From the NCBI GenBank assembly GCA_032629725.1, contig JAFEVB010000008.1:186001-250000 (forward strand): DNA of 64,000 nt. Direction: 5' to 3'. The position numbers and the translations under genes were made by a program. Each line of letters begins with the position of its first letter. The first letter of the stretch is position 1. The stretch is from Gremmenia infestans (lineage: Eukaryota; Ascomycota; Leotiomycetes; Helotiales; Hamatocanthoscyphaceae). The notes beneath the pieces were generated by a model that did not search any database, was not told the origin of the DNA, and saw nothing but the letters and a program-made list of their open reading frames with translations. Of this stretch, positions 48,501 through 61,370 are shown piece by piece.

Positions 48501-50470
48501 AGATAAATAAAGCAGAAAAAGCATTCTAAGAGCTAAAGCAGACCTTTATAAAAGAACCTATCTGCTAGAACTTTTAGCTAGAACTTAAGTTAATAGCAGA
48601 AATAGACGTATTAGATAGAGTAATAGAAGAAGTACTTATATAGAGATATAAGAATAGCAGCTAGTATCTAGTAGCATACTACTTTAGAAAAATAATATCT
48701 ATAGAACTTAACTATAATATATATAATAAGAAACTCCTAGTAATAGTTAAAGTATTATAGAAATAGAGGGTTTACCTTTAGGGAGCTAACTTTCTAGTAA
48801 TAATCCTTACTAATTATAAGAATCTTATTAGCTTTACTATAACTAAAGACTTAAATAGGCGGCAGATAAGATAGGTAGAAACACTTGCTACCTATAACTT
48901 ATAAATTAAATATATAAAGGGAATAGAGAATATATATACTAACGCGCTAAGTCGGAAGCTAAGGTATAAAGTAAAAGAGGAAATAAAAAGTATTATAATC
49001 TTCTAGAAAGATAGTAGTAATCTTATCCTAAATAAATAATAAATCGCAGCTGCAACCTATGTTAATAGCAACCTATTTATAGATAAAATCAGATCGGTAT
49101 ATAAAGGGGATATAGTAGTAGAAGGCATCTTATAATACTTCTAGAAAAATATAGAGGGGCTCCTACTATATAAAAATAAGATATATATCCCTAAAAGTAT
49201 CTAAAAAGAATTTGTTAAGAAATAATATAAGCTACTAGCTTATAGATACTAAGGGAACACTAGAATCTAAGAAAGGCTCTCTTAAAGGTACTACTTCCTA
49301 GATATATAAATAATAGTTAAGGAGGTTATTAGCGAGTATAATACTTATATATAGAATAAAGTATTATAATACGCTCTATATAGTATAATACAATTACCTA
49401 ATATACTAAAGACTCTCTAGATATCTATTATATAGAACTTTATAGTTAAACTACCACTATCCAAGAACCTAATAATAGGAGTAGAATATAATTCTATCTT
49501 AGTTATTATAGATAGATTAATAAAATACACCTATATAATACCCTATAAGAAGTTAAGTATAGCTAAAGACTTAGCCTAGGCATTTCTCTAAGTAGTAGTA
49601 GTAAACTATAGCGCGCTAAAAGAAATTATATTAGATAGAGATTAGCTCTTCACTTTAAAATTCTAGATAGCATTTATAGCACTGCTAGGTATTAAAAGGA
49701 AGCTATTAATAAGCTTTCACCTATAAACTAATAGGCAAACTAAATAGATAAATCAGATAATAGAAATATATATCTAGTATTATATAAACTATAAGCAGAA
49801 TAACTAGGTAGGACTTCTACCACTCGCCTAGTTTGTATATAATATATTAGCTGCGGAAAATATAAAGATCTTACTAGTATACGCAAATTATAGTTATAAC
49901 CCTAAGGCCTACCGCTTTATAATAACCTTAGGATTAGATAACTAATCCGCAACTATATAGGTAGAAGACCTTAAAACACTCTAGGAGGAACTAGCTAGCA
50001 ACTTAGCATTCTTTATAAAGAAAGTAGCATTATACTATAATAGAAAATATAGTATAGAACCTACGCTTAAAGAGGGGGATAAGGTCTATCTAATATAAAA
50101 AAATATTAAGATAAAACAACCAAGTATAAAACTAGATTATAAAAAGCTAGAGCTGTTTAAAATCAAATAAGTTATAGAACTAGTTAACTATAAATTAGCA
50201 CTACCTAGAATAATAAATATATATCTAGTATTCCATATATCCTTCCTTAAACTAGTATTACTAAGGGCGCTACCTGCGCCTATTATGGAAATCTAACTAG
50301 TTAACCCTAATACTAAGTATAAAGTTAAAGTAATACTAGACTATAAACAGGTTAGAGGCTATACTAAGTATCTAGTTAAATAGATAAACTACCTATACTT
50401 AGAGAATACTTAGGAAATAAAAGTAATACTTAAGAATCTTAAGATTTTCGTAAACTATTAAGATTAATAC
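45600..50470 (+). pseudogene. G2 gag-pol remnant (Gypsy, chromodomain)
   Basis: The gag portion shows GKLDNFLTLIDIYILFN and AFN-VKTYINNF (about 45,690-45,850). The reverse transcriptase shows KESHSLLEALMLFIKKKD (about 47,810), TVFRTRFGYYKYQ and YYLNNILVYLDN (about 48,150; the YLDD aspartates are mutated to Asn). RNase H shows the YNKKLLVIVK block and the IENIYTNALSRKL end (about 48,920). The integrase shows ILVIIDRLIKYTYIIPYKK (about 49,500), LFTLKF and QFAYN. The C-terminus is a chromodomain (TKYLVK-INYLYLENT). Nonsense codons are TAG/TAA. The element is not functional. Confidence 0.9.
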
Positions 50471-51029
50471 CCTAACCTAACTAGAACGGATCTAAGGGAT
50501 TATATGCTACGAGAGATGTAATAAAGATAAGGTTATTAAAAGGATCGGAATAGGAAAAAGAGCTATTACCAGACCCGATACTAAGGGAAGCAGGTAGACC
50601 TTCGCGCCTGCGCTTTTTTCTCTTACGCTTATTCCGCTTCTTCTTCTTCTTAAAAGTATTAAGCTTATTAAGAGAATTTAAACTAGTAGCGATTATATAC
50701 TACTCCTTTTTATCCAACGCCTCTTAGAGTTTCTTAAGTCGCAGGATTTTCGTAAAAGCCTTAGCCTTCTTAGTATAAAGTTTTTAGCGCTAACGCTTTA
50801 GTAACTTCTACTTTATAACTTTAGGTATCCGATTTACCTAGCAAATATCGCAGGTTTTGCCCTAGCGGATATACTTAGTATAATAAGTATATTTAATATC
50901 GCAAAGCGCTACGTACTATCTTTTACTCCTTTTATAATAAAAATAAGAAGCTATGTTTTATTTACTAGTCTTTTCTATAATATTGCTAAGAGAGAGAGAA
51001 TATTAGTCGCTATTATATTCGGGTAGCAT
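50439..51029 (-). pseudogene. Accessory ORF of G2, antisense to gag-pol, Cys- and Lys-rich
   Basis: ATG at 51029, 196 codons in one frame to TAA at 50441-50439. It starts MLPEYNSD. A Cys-bearing segment (CDIK-TY...GKTCDIC) is followed by a long basic run (KKKKKRNKRKRKKRRRE) and the C-terminus DPFNNLIFITSLVAYNPLDPF, which matches the C-terminus of the G1 accessory ORF. The N-terminal two thirds have diverged more than pol. It overlaps the 3' end of pol on the other strand. All internal stops are explicable as C-to-T or G-to-A products. Confidence 0.7.
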
Positions 51030-51119
51030 AATAGAAAAAGAAGAAAGCCGTAGGCCTAATAAAATGTTTTCCTATATCGTACTTAAGTATTAGAATAACG
51101 CTAACTAGGAGAGGAATAG

Positions 51120-51603
51120 TATTATAAAACATAATATATAACTAGAGGACCTTAGGCTTAGTATCTGGCTTTAGATATAGAAGAACCCCTAGAAGGGAGG
51201 TTATAGTCTTATATATATATTTAGGTATATTTATTAGGGAGTAGGCCTACTAATAGTTAGTTATTATATTATATAATTAGTTATATAACGCGATTAACTA
51301 GTCGACTAGCAGACAGTCAACTAGATTAATAGTAGTTAAGTCGACCAAGGTCGACTAGTAGTATAGGAGTTTTATATAAGACTAGGTTATTACCTATTAG
51401 ATAGGAGCTTTATACTTAACTTAAATAGTATTCCCTAATATACGCTTATTACTTTATATTTTATAATAAGCTATACTTCTAAGTATAGCAACTAGTGATC
51501 TATTAATAGATACTAATATTAACCTAATAATAACCTAGATCTAGGGACCTAACTTGAGTTATAAGACTTACCCTAGCACTACGTGGGCTAGGCGATTGTT
51601 ATA
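51120..51603 (+). repeat. G2 3' LTR
   Basis: Pair of 45038-45521, same length. The differences I compared are C/T or G/A transitions, so LTR divergence cannot be used as a simple clock here. Confidence 0.9.
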
Positions 51604-51608
51604 CTAAT
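51604..51608. repeat. Target-site duplication of G2, copy 2 (ctaat)
   Basis: Identical to 45033-45037. Confidence 0.85.
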
Positions 51609-52913
51609 CTTAAAGAAGATAGTTTCTATATATAAATCTATAAAATAATTATTCTTTATTATAAAGCTTATACTTAGCTAGTTAAAATTATTATCTTTAA
51701 TAAAAAATTATAAAACTAAGTCTAATAACTAAAGAAGGTTATTATAGCTTTATAAATAAACTAATAGATATTAAACTAAGAGAATATTAATATCTAAAAC
51801 TATACTAACTAAGTTAAACTCTAATAGAAAGCTACTATTAAGAATATTCTAATACTAGTATAAATACTTTAGTTCTATAAGCTATCTAATCTACTTTTAT
51901 TCTTAAGATAAAAAGAAAACTTTTTTACTTTTAAGAATTAGATTATTTATATTTAAAAAAAGCTTTATAATAATATAGACTTTTTTTTTAAATAATAGCT
52001 TAAAGTTAAACTATATAATAAGCTATCTTTTTAGTAATACTATTAAGTATATCTTTTTATAACTCTAATTTAATACTTTTAATAAATACTAAACTATTAA
52101 AAAACTACTAGCTTATTTATATAAGATTTATAAAAACTTTAACTAAAAAGATAAAGCTTATTTATTCTTTAGAAACCTATATATAAAAAACTATAATAAC
52201 TTTTATTTTTTTTATATTAACTTTCTTTACTTATTTTCTAAAGCTAAAATTAGCCTAGCTAAACTTTTATATAAATTAAATAATAAGCTTTTTTTTAATC
52301 TTTAAGCTTAGATTTTATTTAAGTTTTTAAAAAAGCTTACTTTTAATAAATTTATCTATTATTATACTAATATTAATACTTAGTTATAGATTATTATAAA
52401 GAAGTATAATTATATTAAAGACTATAGTACTTAAATATCTTTTTTTTTACTATTTCTTATATTTTTACTAATTAAATATAATATCTAGCTTTATTATTAC
52501 TTCTATTTATATTATATCTATTATTAGTACTAATAAGTAATCTTAATATAATAATTTTATAAAGCAGATACTTTTCTAATTTAGTATCTATTTTAAATAT
52601 AAAAAACTAAAGTATTTAACTTATAACTATTTATAAAAGAAGTATATTATCTTTATTAAAAAGTTAAAGAACTTAGAAAATAGAAAACTCTAGATTAAAA
52701 CTTCTAACTAAAAATATTTAAGATTAATATATAAAAGTTTAATTTTAGTTAATAGTTAAAAAAGAATATATTTAAGGTTTTATATATAATAGTAAATAAT
52801 AAACTTAGAATTAAAACCTTTTTACTAATTAATACTAAAGTAATAAGATATACTTTTATTAATAGTACTTTTATAAAATATACTAAATAGTTTTATAATA
52901 CTATATTATATAA
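51609..52913 (+). mobile_element. Old Gypsy G3: gag with CCHC knuckle and protease start, hypermutated
   Basis: Plus-strand translation through stops gives a gag-type helical region with AYLYKIYKNFN near 52,110 and FYINFLYLFSKAKI near 52,220. Near 52,570 is a knuckle remnant, CFKY-KLKYLTYNYL (from CFKCGKLGHLAYNC). Near 52,830 is LLINTKVIRYTFI, a mutated aspartic protease site (LIDTGATGYAFI in type). It is cut off at 52,913 by the DUF3435-bearing element. C is nearly always followed by T. Confidence 0.7.
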
Positions 52914-52927
52914 TGTAACGGTTAATA

Positions 52928-52967
52928 AGCTGCTGTTTTTAGAGGATTTAGCTGCTGTTTTAAGAGG
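52928..52967. repeat. Two subterminal direct repeats (18 bp, 22-bp period)
   Basis: AGCTGCTGTTTTTAGAGG (52928-52945) and AGCTGCTGTTTTAAGAGG (52950-52967) differ at one base. They lie just inside the element edge, where recombinase-binding repeats are expected. Confidence 0.8.
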
Positions 52968-53361
52968 TCTACTAACCAGTTTTCGGCTAACCGCGCACCC
53001 TCTTCTCTTTATATTATGCACTGCTTATACAGAGCACCGCACACCTATTAGCTAGCTACGCCATAGTAACACTTTATTATTTGGTGCCTAGATCTTAAAA
53101 TCGAGCCCCCTATTTTCTAAGGCAGGCTTCTTCACTTAAAGAGTGCTCTTATAGCCCGCTTACTTACTATCTTCTTACTATTCCTTACCTACCTACTTAT
53201 TTTGCAACCCTTTTATATTATCTACCTTAAATTCTTATTCTATCTATTATAGTAGCAATTCCGCCTTTACCTCTACTGCAATTACCCCTCGCCTTTTATT
53301 AGCAGCCGTCTTATTATCTCGACCCGCTATCTCCTAGCCTTCTATACGCTCCGCAGAATAA

Positions 53362-55821
53362 ATGCACCAGCCTTAGAATAATAAAGATTCCGACGAGAGT
53401 ATAAGTAACTCTAATATAGATAGCCTTTTTAATAGCAATAATAAAGCGGACCTAGTAAGTAACCTCGATTTAGAAAGCCTTCTAGAAAAGGTTACTAATA
53501 ATACTAATAATAATAATAATAATCTCTTTAATAATAAAGTATAACACCCGCCTAAATACTACCTCGCAGCCGCGGCTAACCTTAATATAGGATAACTCCG
53601 GTAGAAGCGTTATAGCCCTAAGACGTAAAGCCGGCTTAACTAGGTTAAGGACTATTATAATTAGTATAAGCCAGATCTAGATTAAACTATGCTAAGAACT
53701 TTTTGCTAATATTGCTTTACTTCTAGGTATTATATTTTTATTAGCTAGGATCTATTATAGTATTTTCAGGAAATCTCGGCCAACTTTCTCTACAGCTTCC
53801 TATCCTAGGTCTGCGACTAATAATAAGGGAAAGGAGAATAAAGGCGGCCTAGAATTAAGTATATAAGCTTATTGCAGATATTCTAGAAGTGGTATCTTAT
53901 AGTATTTAGGCTTAAGACTAGTAGGAAGATCAATAGGATAGTTTAAGTATAAGGTTAAGATATGAAATTCCCTACCGCCTCTAGTAAACGATTTTAGAGC
54001 AGGGATTAATACTAATAGCTTTTAGGTTCTTAGAGTTATTACTAAAGAGAAAGAGCTTAAAGATATAAAGCGGGAGAGTGCTATAATATATATTAAGGAT
54101 TTGGCCGAATACGCCCGCGTGCTTTTAGCTACGAGAGAAATGACTTTTAAGCTTAGCTAGCTTTGGATTTAGCTAATCCTATTTTACTAGCTGGCTGGCA
54201 TTACTAGTAACCGTCTAGAGGCTTTAGTCTAGATCTAATACTAACACCTTAGATTAACTCTAATCCGGGATCACACTAACCCTTACCTGCGCCTATTTAT
54301 TAAGCTGACGGCCAAGTTTACTAAGGGCTTTCTTAGTATAAAGGATGCGTATATTCCTTTACCTATTCTCTTCGTGTTTATACTAAGTAGTTTATAGTAA
54401 TAAGTTTAAAATCCTAGAGATTATCTATAACCTAACGCTTATGCTTAGCCCTTATACCTTTCTGCTTGGCATGCTCTTTAAAGTTTAGGCATTTAAATCT
54501 CCTAGTATTATTTCCCCTAAAAAGCTATATAGTTTAAACGTTCTTAAGGGAATAAATAAGTAATAACTACCGCTTAAGGATAAGTTAAACAACGATTTTA
54601 TATTTTGCTAGGCTATAGAGATAGCCTGCGGCGCTTGTCCGGCACTGCAATTACAGCTATCCTCTAATTTAGTCCGCTATTAAATAAAGATCAGCGGCTA
54701 GATTATAGGCTTTACGCAGGTAATAAAACCATACGTCCTTCGCGATAGAGCCGCAAAGGGGCTAAACGAAAGTCGTAAGTGTTAATATCTAAGCTGTTAA
54801 GGGTCCTCAAATAACCTAGATTTTCTTTATAGCAGACGTTAGCGATTTAATACAGAATCTGATCCTTTAACATTCTAGCATTAATATGTTTCTTAAGCAC
54901 TACCTTAATTAGAATATTAATATTAATATTTAGAACATCTATTGCGGTCTAGCACCTTAGAGGGAGTTAATACGGTTTGCATATTTAATAAGCCGCTTAA
55001 TCGATCCCTATCAGCCGCGGAAACTATTAAAAGAGCAATCGGCGTCTATTAATAGCCTTCCCTGCATTATTAAATTAGACCAGCGCGTAAAGAAAATATC
55101 AGCAGCTAGAAGAGATAGCAAAGGAGATTATAAAAGCGAAGAGAAGTATTAGAAAGCTCTCTAACGCATTAGAAGTAAGAAGCAGCAGCAGTAGAGGCTC
55201 CTTATCGCTAGACTTCTGGATTATTATAAGAAGGAGCAGCTTATAATTAATAGCAAGCGGCAATTAGCAGGGTTAGTAGTCGATAAGGATACCCGTGGCG
55301 TATTAGAGCGATTAGATTATATAACGCCGGAATATCTCTACTTAATCGATACTATCTTAATACTGCCTAAAATATTACTAGAAAACGAATACTAATAGAG
55401 GATCGCGGTAATTAATACTATAATAGCTTATAGCAGCGTAGAAGAAGGTGTACCTTCCCGTTCTATACTATATGGACCTCTATTTAAAGATGATAGGCCT
55501 CTAGGCGTTAAAATCGAGGGGCAGAGTACTATGCTAAGCCGGGTAATATTATTAATTAAGATAGATAAGAGGCCTATGATCTATTTCGTATATCTTGGAA
55601 ACCTGTCTTTAATACTATATAAGAGAGTTGCCTTATATAAAAACGCTAGTTCCCTAACTAGGCATTTTATTAGAAAGCATATTAAGAAGCTCTAAGATGG
55701 CAAGTGTATTAATTATTAGATTTATAGGATCCAGCTTAAGGATCGAAAGTGCTTGCTAATACATGCCGAGAGGGTTCACAGAACCGTCTCTCGGAGTCCG
55801 GCGGAGAGATTAATCATATAA
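53362..55821 (+). pseudogene. DUF3435 tyrosine recombinase, captain-like, with C2H2 tail (inactivated)
   Basis: The ATG at 53362 (MHQP, then an Asn-rich stretch) and stop at 55819-55821 are in the same frame. Readable blocks: HPPKYYLAAAANL, FQEISANFLYSFLS, DLAEYARVLLATREMTF (54098), LRLTLIRD, FTKGFLSIKDA, PYVLRDRAAKGLNES (54730; recombinase Arg box), then LILQHSSINMFLKHYLN (54860; His and the catalytic-type Tyr) and RLIDPYQPRK. The C-terminal part has DTRGVLERLDYITPEYL and a CxxC...H-x-x-x-H pair (SLTRHFIRKH; CLLIHAERVH). An intron with GTAAGT donor at 54775 and TAG acceptor at 54832 (58 nt) joins NES to DVSDLIQN. One or two further short introns or indels are needed for frame. Nonsense codons are TAG/TAA. 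Family assignment is firm; catalytic role is by family. Confidence 0.8.
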
Positions 55822-58800
55822 ATTTATTATTATTTTTATCTTAATTAATTTGGATTAGGGGGGCATAGAGTTACTATCCTAGCTAACCCCTAAGAACGGG
55901 TCTATTATCTTGGATGCGATTTTTATAAGCAGGTTCTTTATTAACCATATAATAATAACTTGCAGGACAAATGCTATAATACTATATATTTCCTTCCAAG
56001 CTTTAACTCGAATAATAATATAAAAGCTTAGTTCCTTTACAACCTTAAAGTTATAGGGCTATTAATAAATTACAAGTCTTAACCTATCTCACACGTGGTC
56101 TACCATGCTATATATAATTAGGAGGAAGTTATAAGGGAGAGTAGTATTTTACTACCTTTCTTATAGCTAGACCATCTCTAAAGCTTAAGTTATAGGATGG
56201 AACTTGCGTTATTATACCCTTAGCGTTAAATATAATCGCATTATCCTTAATATATATATAGATGGAATAAGAACTTAGGTGGAGGCATAGCTTCTTAAGA
56301 TGCTATATTATATAAAACCTATTATAACTAAAGTGCAGGTTTTTAACTATCTTCCTAGTAATTTCATTTGCCTATAATCCACCTTTCAATATTTACTTAC
56401 CACCGCCTCTCCGCTGTTCTTAGTATAGTCGATCATCTTCAATATTGTCTCAGCCTTTCTAATCGGCAGAAATGCCCCTCCCTTCCTAAACTACGCTTGA
56501 TAGAAGCCCGCATCTAGGCGTTACTACGGGAATAAAGACCTATATTACTCCTATAAATAAAGATAGTGTCCCCCCTTAAGATAACACCCGCGCTCCTTAG
56601 ATAATTCACTAAAGCGGAATAGGAAGGGATAATAGCAGGGTGCGGTTTATAGCTAAGTAACTAAGACTATAACAGCTTTACTATCTTATTAGGCAAGACT
56701 TAAAACTAGATTTAGAGATTAAGTAGCTCGACTATATACGCCGGAACTGTATTAATACCTTTAAATCATAATCGCTTACTCTTACTATCTCTTCTTAATA
56801 TCTTTTCCCTCTAAGAAAGGAAACTAAGCCTTAAACGAATTAAGATAAGAGCTGCTATAAACGCTTTATCTCGCTATTTATGCTTTATATCCTAGTCTCT
56901 ATTTAAGACCCTTATCTCTTTTAATTCCTTTTTCTGGAACCTAGAACCCGACGGTAAGAAGGCCTAAAGTTTATTCTAGTATTATAGTCTAGGTTATTAA
57001 TAGCCTATGATTACTGCATTATAAGCGCGCAATAAAGGCTATGCCGTAAAAGCGCAGAACCCTGCATAACGATTTTAATACTCGGAATAGGGAGATGTAT
57101 AGAGCTAAGGGTATAGTGCCAAATAACTAGAAACTGCAGCCATATAACTATATTACTATCGCAATTAGCGGTAGGATTAAGGGTTAGCATATTTCCTTAA
57201 AATCTATAGTTAGTCTTACATCCGCGGCTAAACACGGAGGGGGATATAGGGGGTTTAAAGGAGGTAAGCGATATTCCGCAACGCTAGGTTAAAATTTTGG
57301 TAGCTATATCGCTAGACCCTATTTAACCGCCGTTTAGCTAATATTAGTAAATAGAACTAAGGGTATAGTAAGTAAATACCTAGTTCGCTGATTAAGAGAT
57401 TAAGGACCAGTTATTAATCACCTTAGTCCTTTTAAGGACTTTCTGCCCCCCCCCCTATACCCCCTAACTTATAGAATAGTTAGCTATAATAACCTGTTCT
57501 AAGAACGTAGATCCTAGTCTATATCTCACCTCTCCCTCTATAAGATAGAAAGGCGTAAAGCTTAAAACTTGGAGTGCCAATTATAATCATACAATTTTAT
57601 ATTACTCTAATTATTAATACTTATAGCTACGCTATCCACTTTATGCCCTTATAGCTTATGATCGGATTACTAGTCTATAGTAGAAAATAGAGGCGAGGGG
57701 TTATAAGAATGTTTACACTATTTATTATAAGTATATATAAAGGCTCCTATTATCTCTTTTCGAGATTTAATTATTCTAACACCTCTAAAAAGCTCTTTCT
57801 ATCCTAGTAATAACTTTAATCTCTTTTGCAGGCTAATATTATAAAATCTTAAGATCCTACTTTCTACTTATCTTTAAGCTAGCATCGCCGCTTTAACTTA
57901 ACCACGACTTAAAATGTCCTAAACGTCTATTATTAGCTATAAAGCAATTGATTAGCAAATAAATAAACTAGTTATAGAAATGCTAGCATATCTTTAAGCA
58001 GTGCCGCTTTCTAATAATAACTAGAATAGCGTCTTTTAAGGATAAACCGACGAAAATAGCTATATATATAATTAGGAGAGCTGTAAGGCAGCTGCCGGCT
58101 CTCTATTATAGTATCTTACTATAAAACAAGGCGAGTAGGAGACCGCGTAGCAAATTTGTTTTATTACGTCGTAGTATTATAAGCATATTAAACTAAGCTT
58201 TAATATTATTAATATAAACTTTATCCTATATTAGGGGATGCAATCTTATATTACCCTTATTATTAATACCCGCTGCTACAGCGTTTACTTTAGGCCTTAA
58301 GAGGAGCTTAACCAGCAATATCTTTTATACTACTAGCACTAAGTACCCTAGCAAGACCCCGGATTAATTACTTTACTAATGCTAACTCCACCCCCGATTC
58401 TATACCAAGATAATCCCTAGCGATAAGCTTTAGAGCCTTCCTTAATTCTTTATCCTTAGAGTCCTTAGGTTTCTCCTTATTATAGAGAAGAAGCCCTAAA
58501 GTCTGCCGAATATAAGTAAGTAATAATCTCTAAACGCCGGGACTCCCTACTAGGTTCGCGATAGCTAATACTATAGGTACTATGATATAATAATAAGTAA
58601 TATATATAGAATGTTAAAAAGCGCAAATCTGAATTAGCAGATTAGCGGATTCTATATGCTCCGCGAGCTACTAAGCCGCGTATCTTAAGCCCTGCTCTAT
58701 AATATACCCTGCGGACTACTAGCCCCCGAATCTACTATTATAGATCCTATAAATACTCTTAAAGTTTATAGCGCACTTATCCTATCCTAAATATTAATCC

Positions 58801-61370
58801 TAAGAACCGCGTTTAGTATAAACTCTTAACTGCTTAGAATATAGCACTTATAGAACACTATAGCGAGGACTAAGCTCTAAATATAGTAAAAAGATTACAG
58901 CTAGCGAATAATCTTAATATTACTATTAATAAGACTAATCACAGGTTTAAATAGGAGAGAACTTAGAGTTAATCTCAGCAGCTAAAGTCTCTTCTTTAAA
59001 GAGAAATTTTAGATAGTAATATAAATAATATAGCATCTCCTTATATAGACTCTAAGGAAATAATAATTATTATTAAAATCCTACTAATAGTAGAGGACCC
59101 TAGCGCTAGAACCTAAAGCGTAGTATCTAAAAACGTTAGAAGTCCTATAGGCATGAAATATAAGCTATCTAACCTAAAGGCACTATAAAGGAGTAATCAA
59201 ATTAGCAAGAAGGTAGAAATTTCCTGCTAGTTAAGAATAAGTGCTATAAACTAAACCTATTTTCCTTTTATTATTTTTAAAATCTAGCTTTTACTTATAA
59301 CTTTAATCTTAACTTTCTTATATTATTTTTCTCTATCCTAGGTAGCGCGGGGGTAAGCTTTAGCTGTGGATTTATTAGGTTATATATGCTTTTATACTAT
59401 ACTATAGTATATCCCTAATTTCTGTAATCAAGTTTTTAGTCTTAGATTTATAGTCTTAATATCTTAGAAAATATAGTAAATTGCTTTAGATATATAGTCT
59501 TTATATTAAGCCTGCTAATTCTTAAGTGTACACCTGATTTTTAGGGGTGTTATCTCCCTAAATTAGGTAACTGCCGCTTTTTAAAAAGGCAGGCCTTTGC
59601 CTAATAACCACCGCGCTTTTTACTTAGGTATTTTCTATAGTATAACACTTAAAAAAAGATTATCTTAAGGATGATATAAGAAAGGCAAGGCTTTTAGCCC
59701 GAAAAGTGGATTAAAGGATAGTATCTAGTATAGTATATATAATTGTATAAGGCAAAGCCAGGGAATGATAGAGCTAGTAGTCTAGTAGAGAAGAATGCAA
59801 ACGTGCATTTAACCGTTAAGAGGGGATTAACGCCGCAAAACACTTTTTAATTATTAATTAATATCTGATTATATATAAATATGTCTTAGGCGGTTTCTAT
59901 TCCAGATATTATCTATAAGCTCTAATAAGATTTCGGACAGGAGAATAAATAAAGATACGTCCTTTAATTATGCTATATAAGCTAAAGACTATAAATTATA
60001 TCTAGATCTCTTCTATTTAAGCTAAGAGCCTATAGGGGATATATATGCTATCTCTGCCTTACCCTAAATGCTAGAGTTAAGAGTTATATAATTAAGGTCT
60101 CTATTATACTAATTATTCCATTTATAAGTCTCCTTTCCTACCCGTAAAACCTATCTAAGGCTGGAGTTAATTCTAAGGGCAGGGTTCTACGAATTAATAT
60201 AAGGTTCTTAGTTCTAAATTCCTAGTTCTAAGAACTGCGAAAGCACTTCTAGGGAGTAGCATTTATTAGATATACTTTTATATACCTTCTATAAATCCCT
60301 ATTTACTAGGAGAGAGAAATTCGTAAAAAATATCTTCTGCAATTATAATAAATACTTCTATTTCTTCCGTTTCTTATATTAATACAGCTATGATATGCTA
60401 TAAGTGCCGCAGGATAGCACTTATAAGGCTACTATAGCGCTGCTTAGCTTTTAAACCTCCTCAACTATAGCTAGAGCTTTTAGATATTCTTTTTATAACT
60501 TGCGCAGTATATATAATAATCCAAGGTATATACCATCCTCTAGCAGCACTTATACTAAAGTATATCGACTCTAAACGCTACTTAGATATTATTAAATCCT
60601 TAGTCTAAATCTTTGCTTATAGCCTAAAGGTTTTCAAAGCTAGACGCTTTTCGATTACTACGCTGAAAATAAAATAACTATTAAGAATTCAAGATTAGAC
60701 AGAAATTTTTAATATTGCAATTCCTGCGGCTAATATTATAATTCTTAAAAACGGGCTAGAAGTACGGCGCAACTGCCGATTCCTTTACTAGGATCTATAT
60801 TTTATACTTAGAGAGTCTCCGCGATACTTCTATAAACCAGGAAGTTAATTCTACGCCTTACTATTTGATTTAGTTAAATATAAACCCCTAATTAAAGTTA
60901 TATTCGCTAAAAGGGTAGCTTTCTATAGTGGCTGCTTAAGATCTAGAGACTTAATAGCTATCAAAGCACCGCCTCTATATTATATATAATAAATATTTTT
61001 AAAGAAAAGCATAGGTTGGAATATTATTAATAGTTATTTATAAATTTATATATAATTAAGCGTTTTCTTGCATAGAATAAACTAAGCATATTATTTAAAT
61101 ATATAAAGATCAGAGAGTTAAAATTTTAAAATCATATTATAGAAAGAATTTATCAAGTTAGTTCTACTAATACCTATATATATGCATTCTATATAATGCA
61201 AATTAATATTAATTATCCTCTAAAAGCATCGAAACTTACAATACCTATTACCTTTTGCTTTCTAATAATAATTAACCTATATATATATCTCGGGGCTATA
61301 TTATAAAGGGTAAGGAAGGCTACTATTATTTGCGATTAGAGAATCTGCCCGCCTTGTAATAGACGTTTAG
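55822..61370. other. Decayed accessory DNA, unrecognised
   Basis: Moderate GC with long stretches lacking stops in one or another frame but no domain that I can name. Examples are 57,800-58,560 (proline-rich, LTPPPILYQDNPQR) and 60,100-60,990. A C10 run lies at 57,446-57,455. No retroelement motif was seen. It is best treated as cargo debris of the element beginning at 52,914. Confidence 0.35.

Larger units (their letters stand above)
45038..51603 (+). mobile_element. Gypsy retrotransposon G2, complete with both LTRs, inactivated
   Basis: The two LTRs are both 484 bp (45038-45521 and 51120-51603), with no length difference, and are flanked by ctaat. The internal region is homologous to G1 in the opposite orientation. 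It interrupts old Gypsy G3. RIP-type nonsense codons are scattered through all ORFs. Confidence 0.93.

Noticed and set aside
52914..53067. TGTAACGG...GTAACA read as a short LTR with a following primer-binding site
   Set aside because: No second copy was found in the window and no gag or reverse transcriptase follows. The first gene is DUF3435, which fits a recombinase element better.
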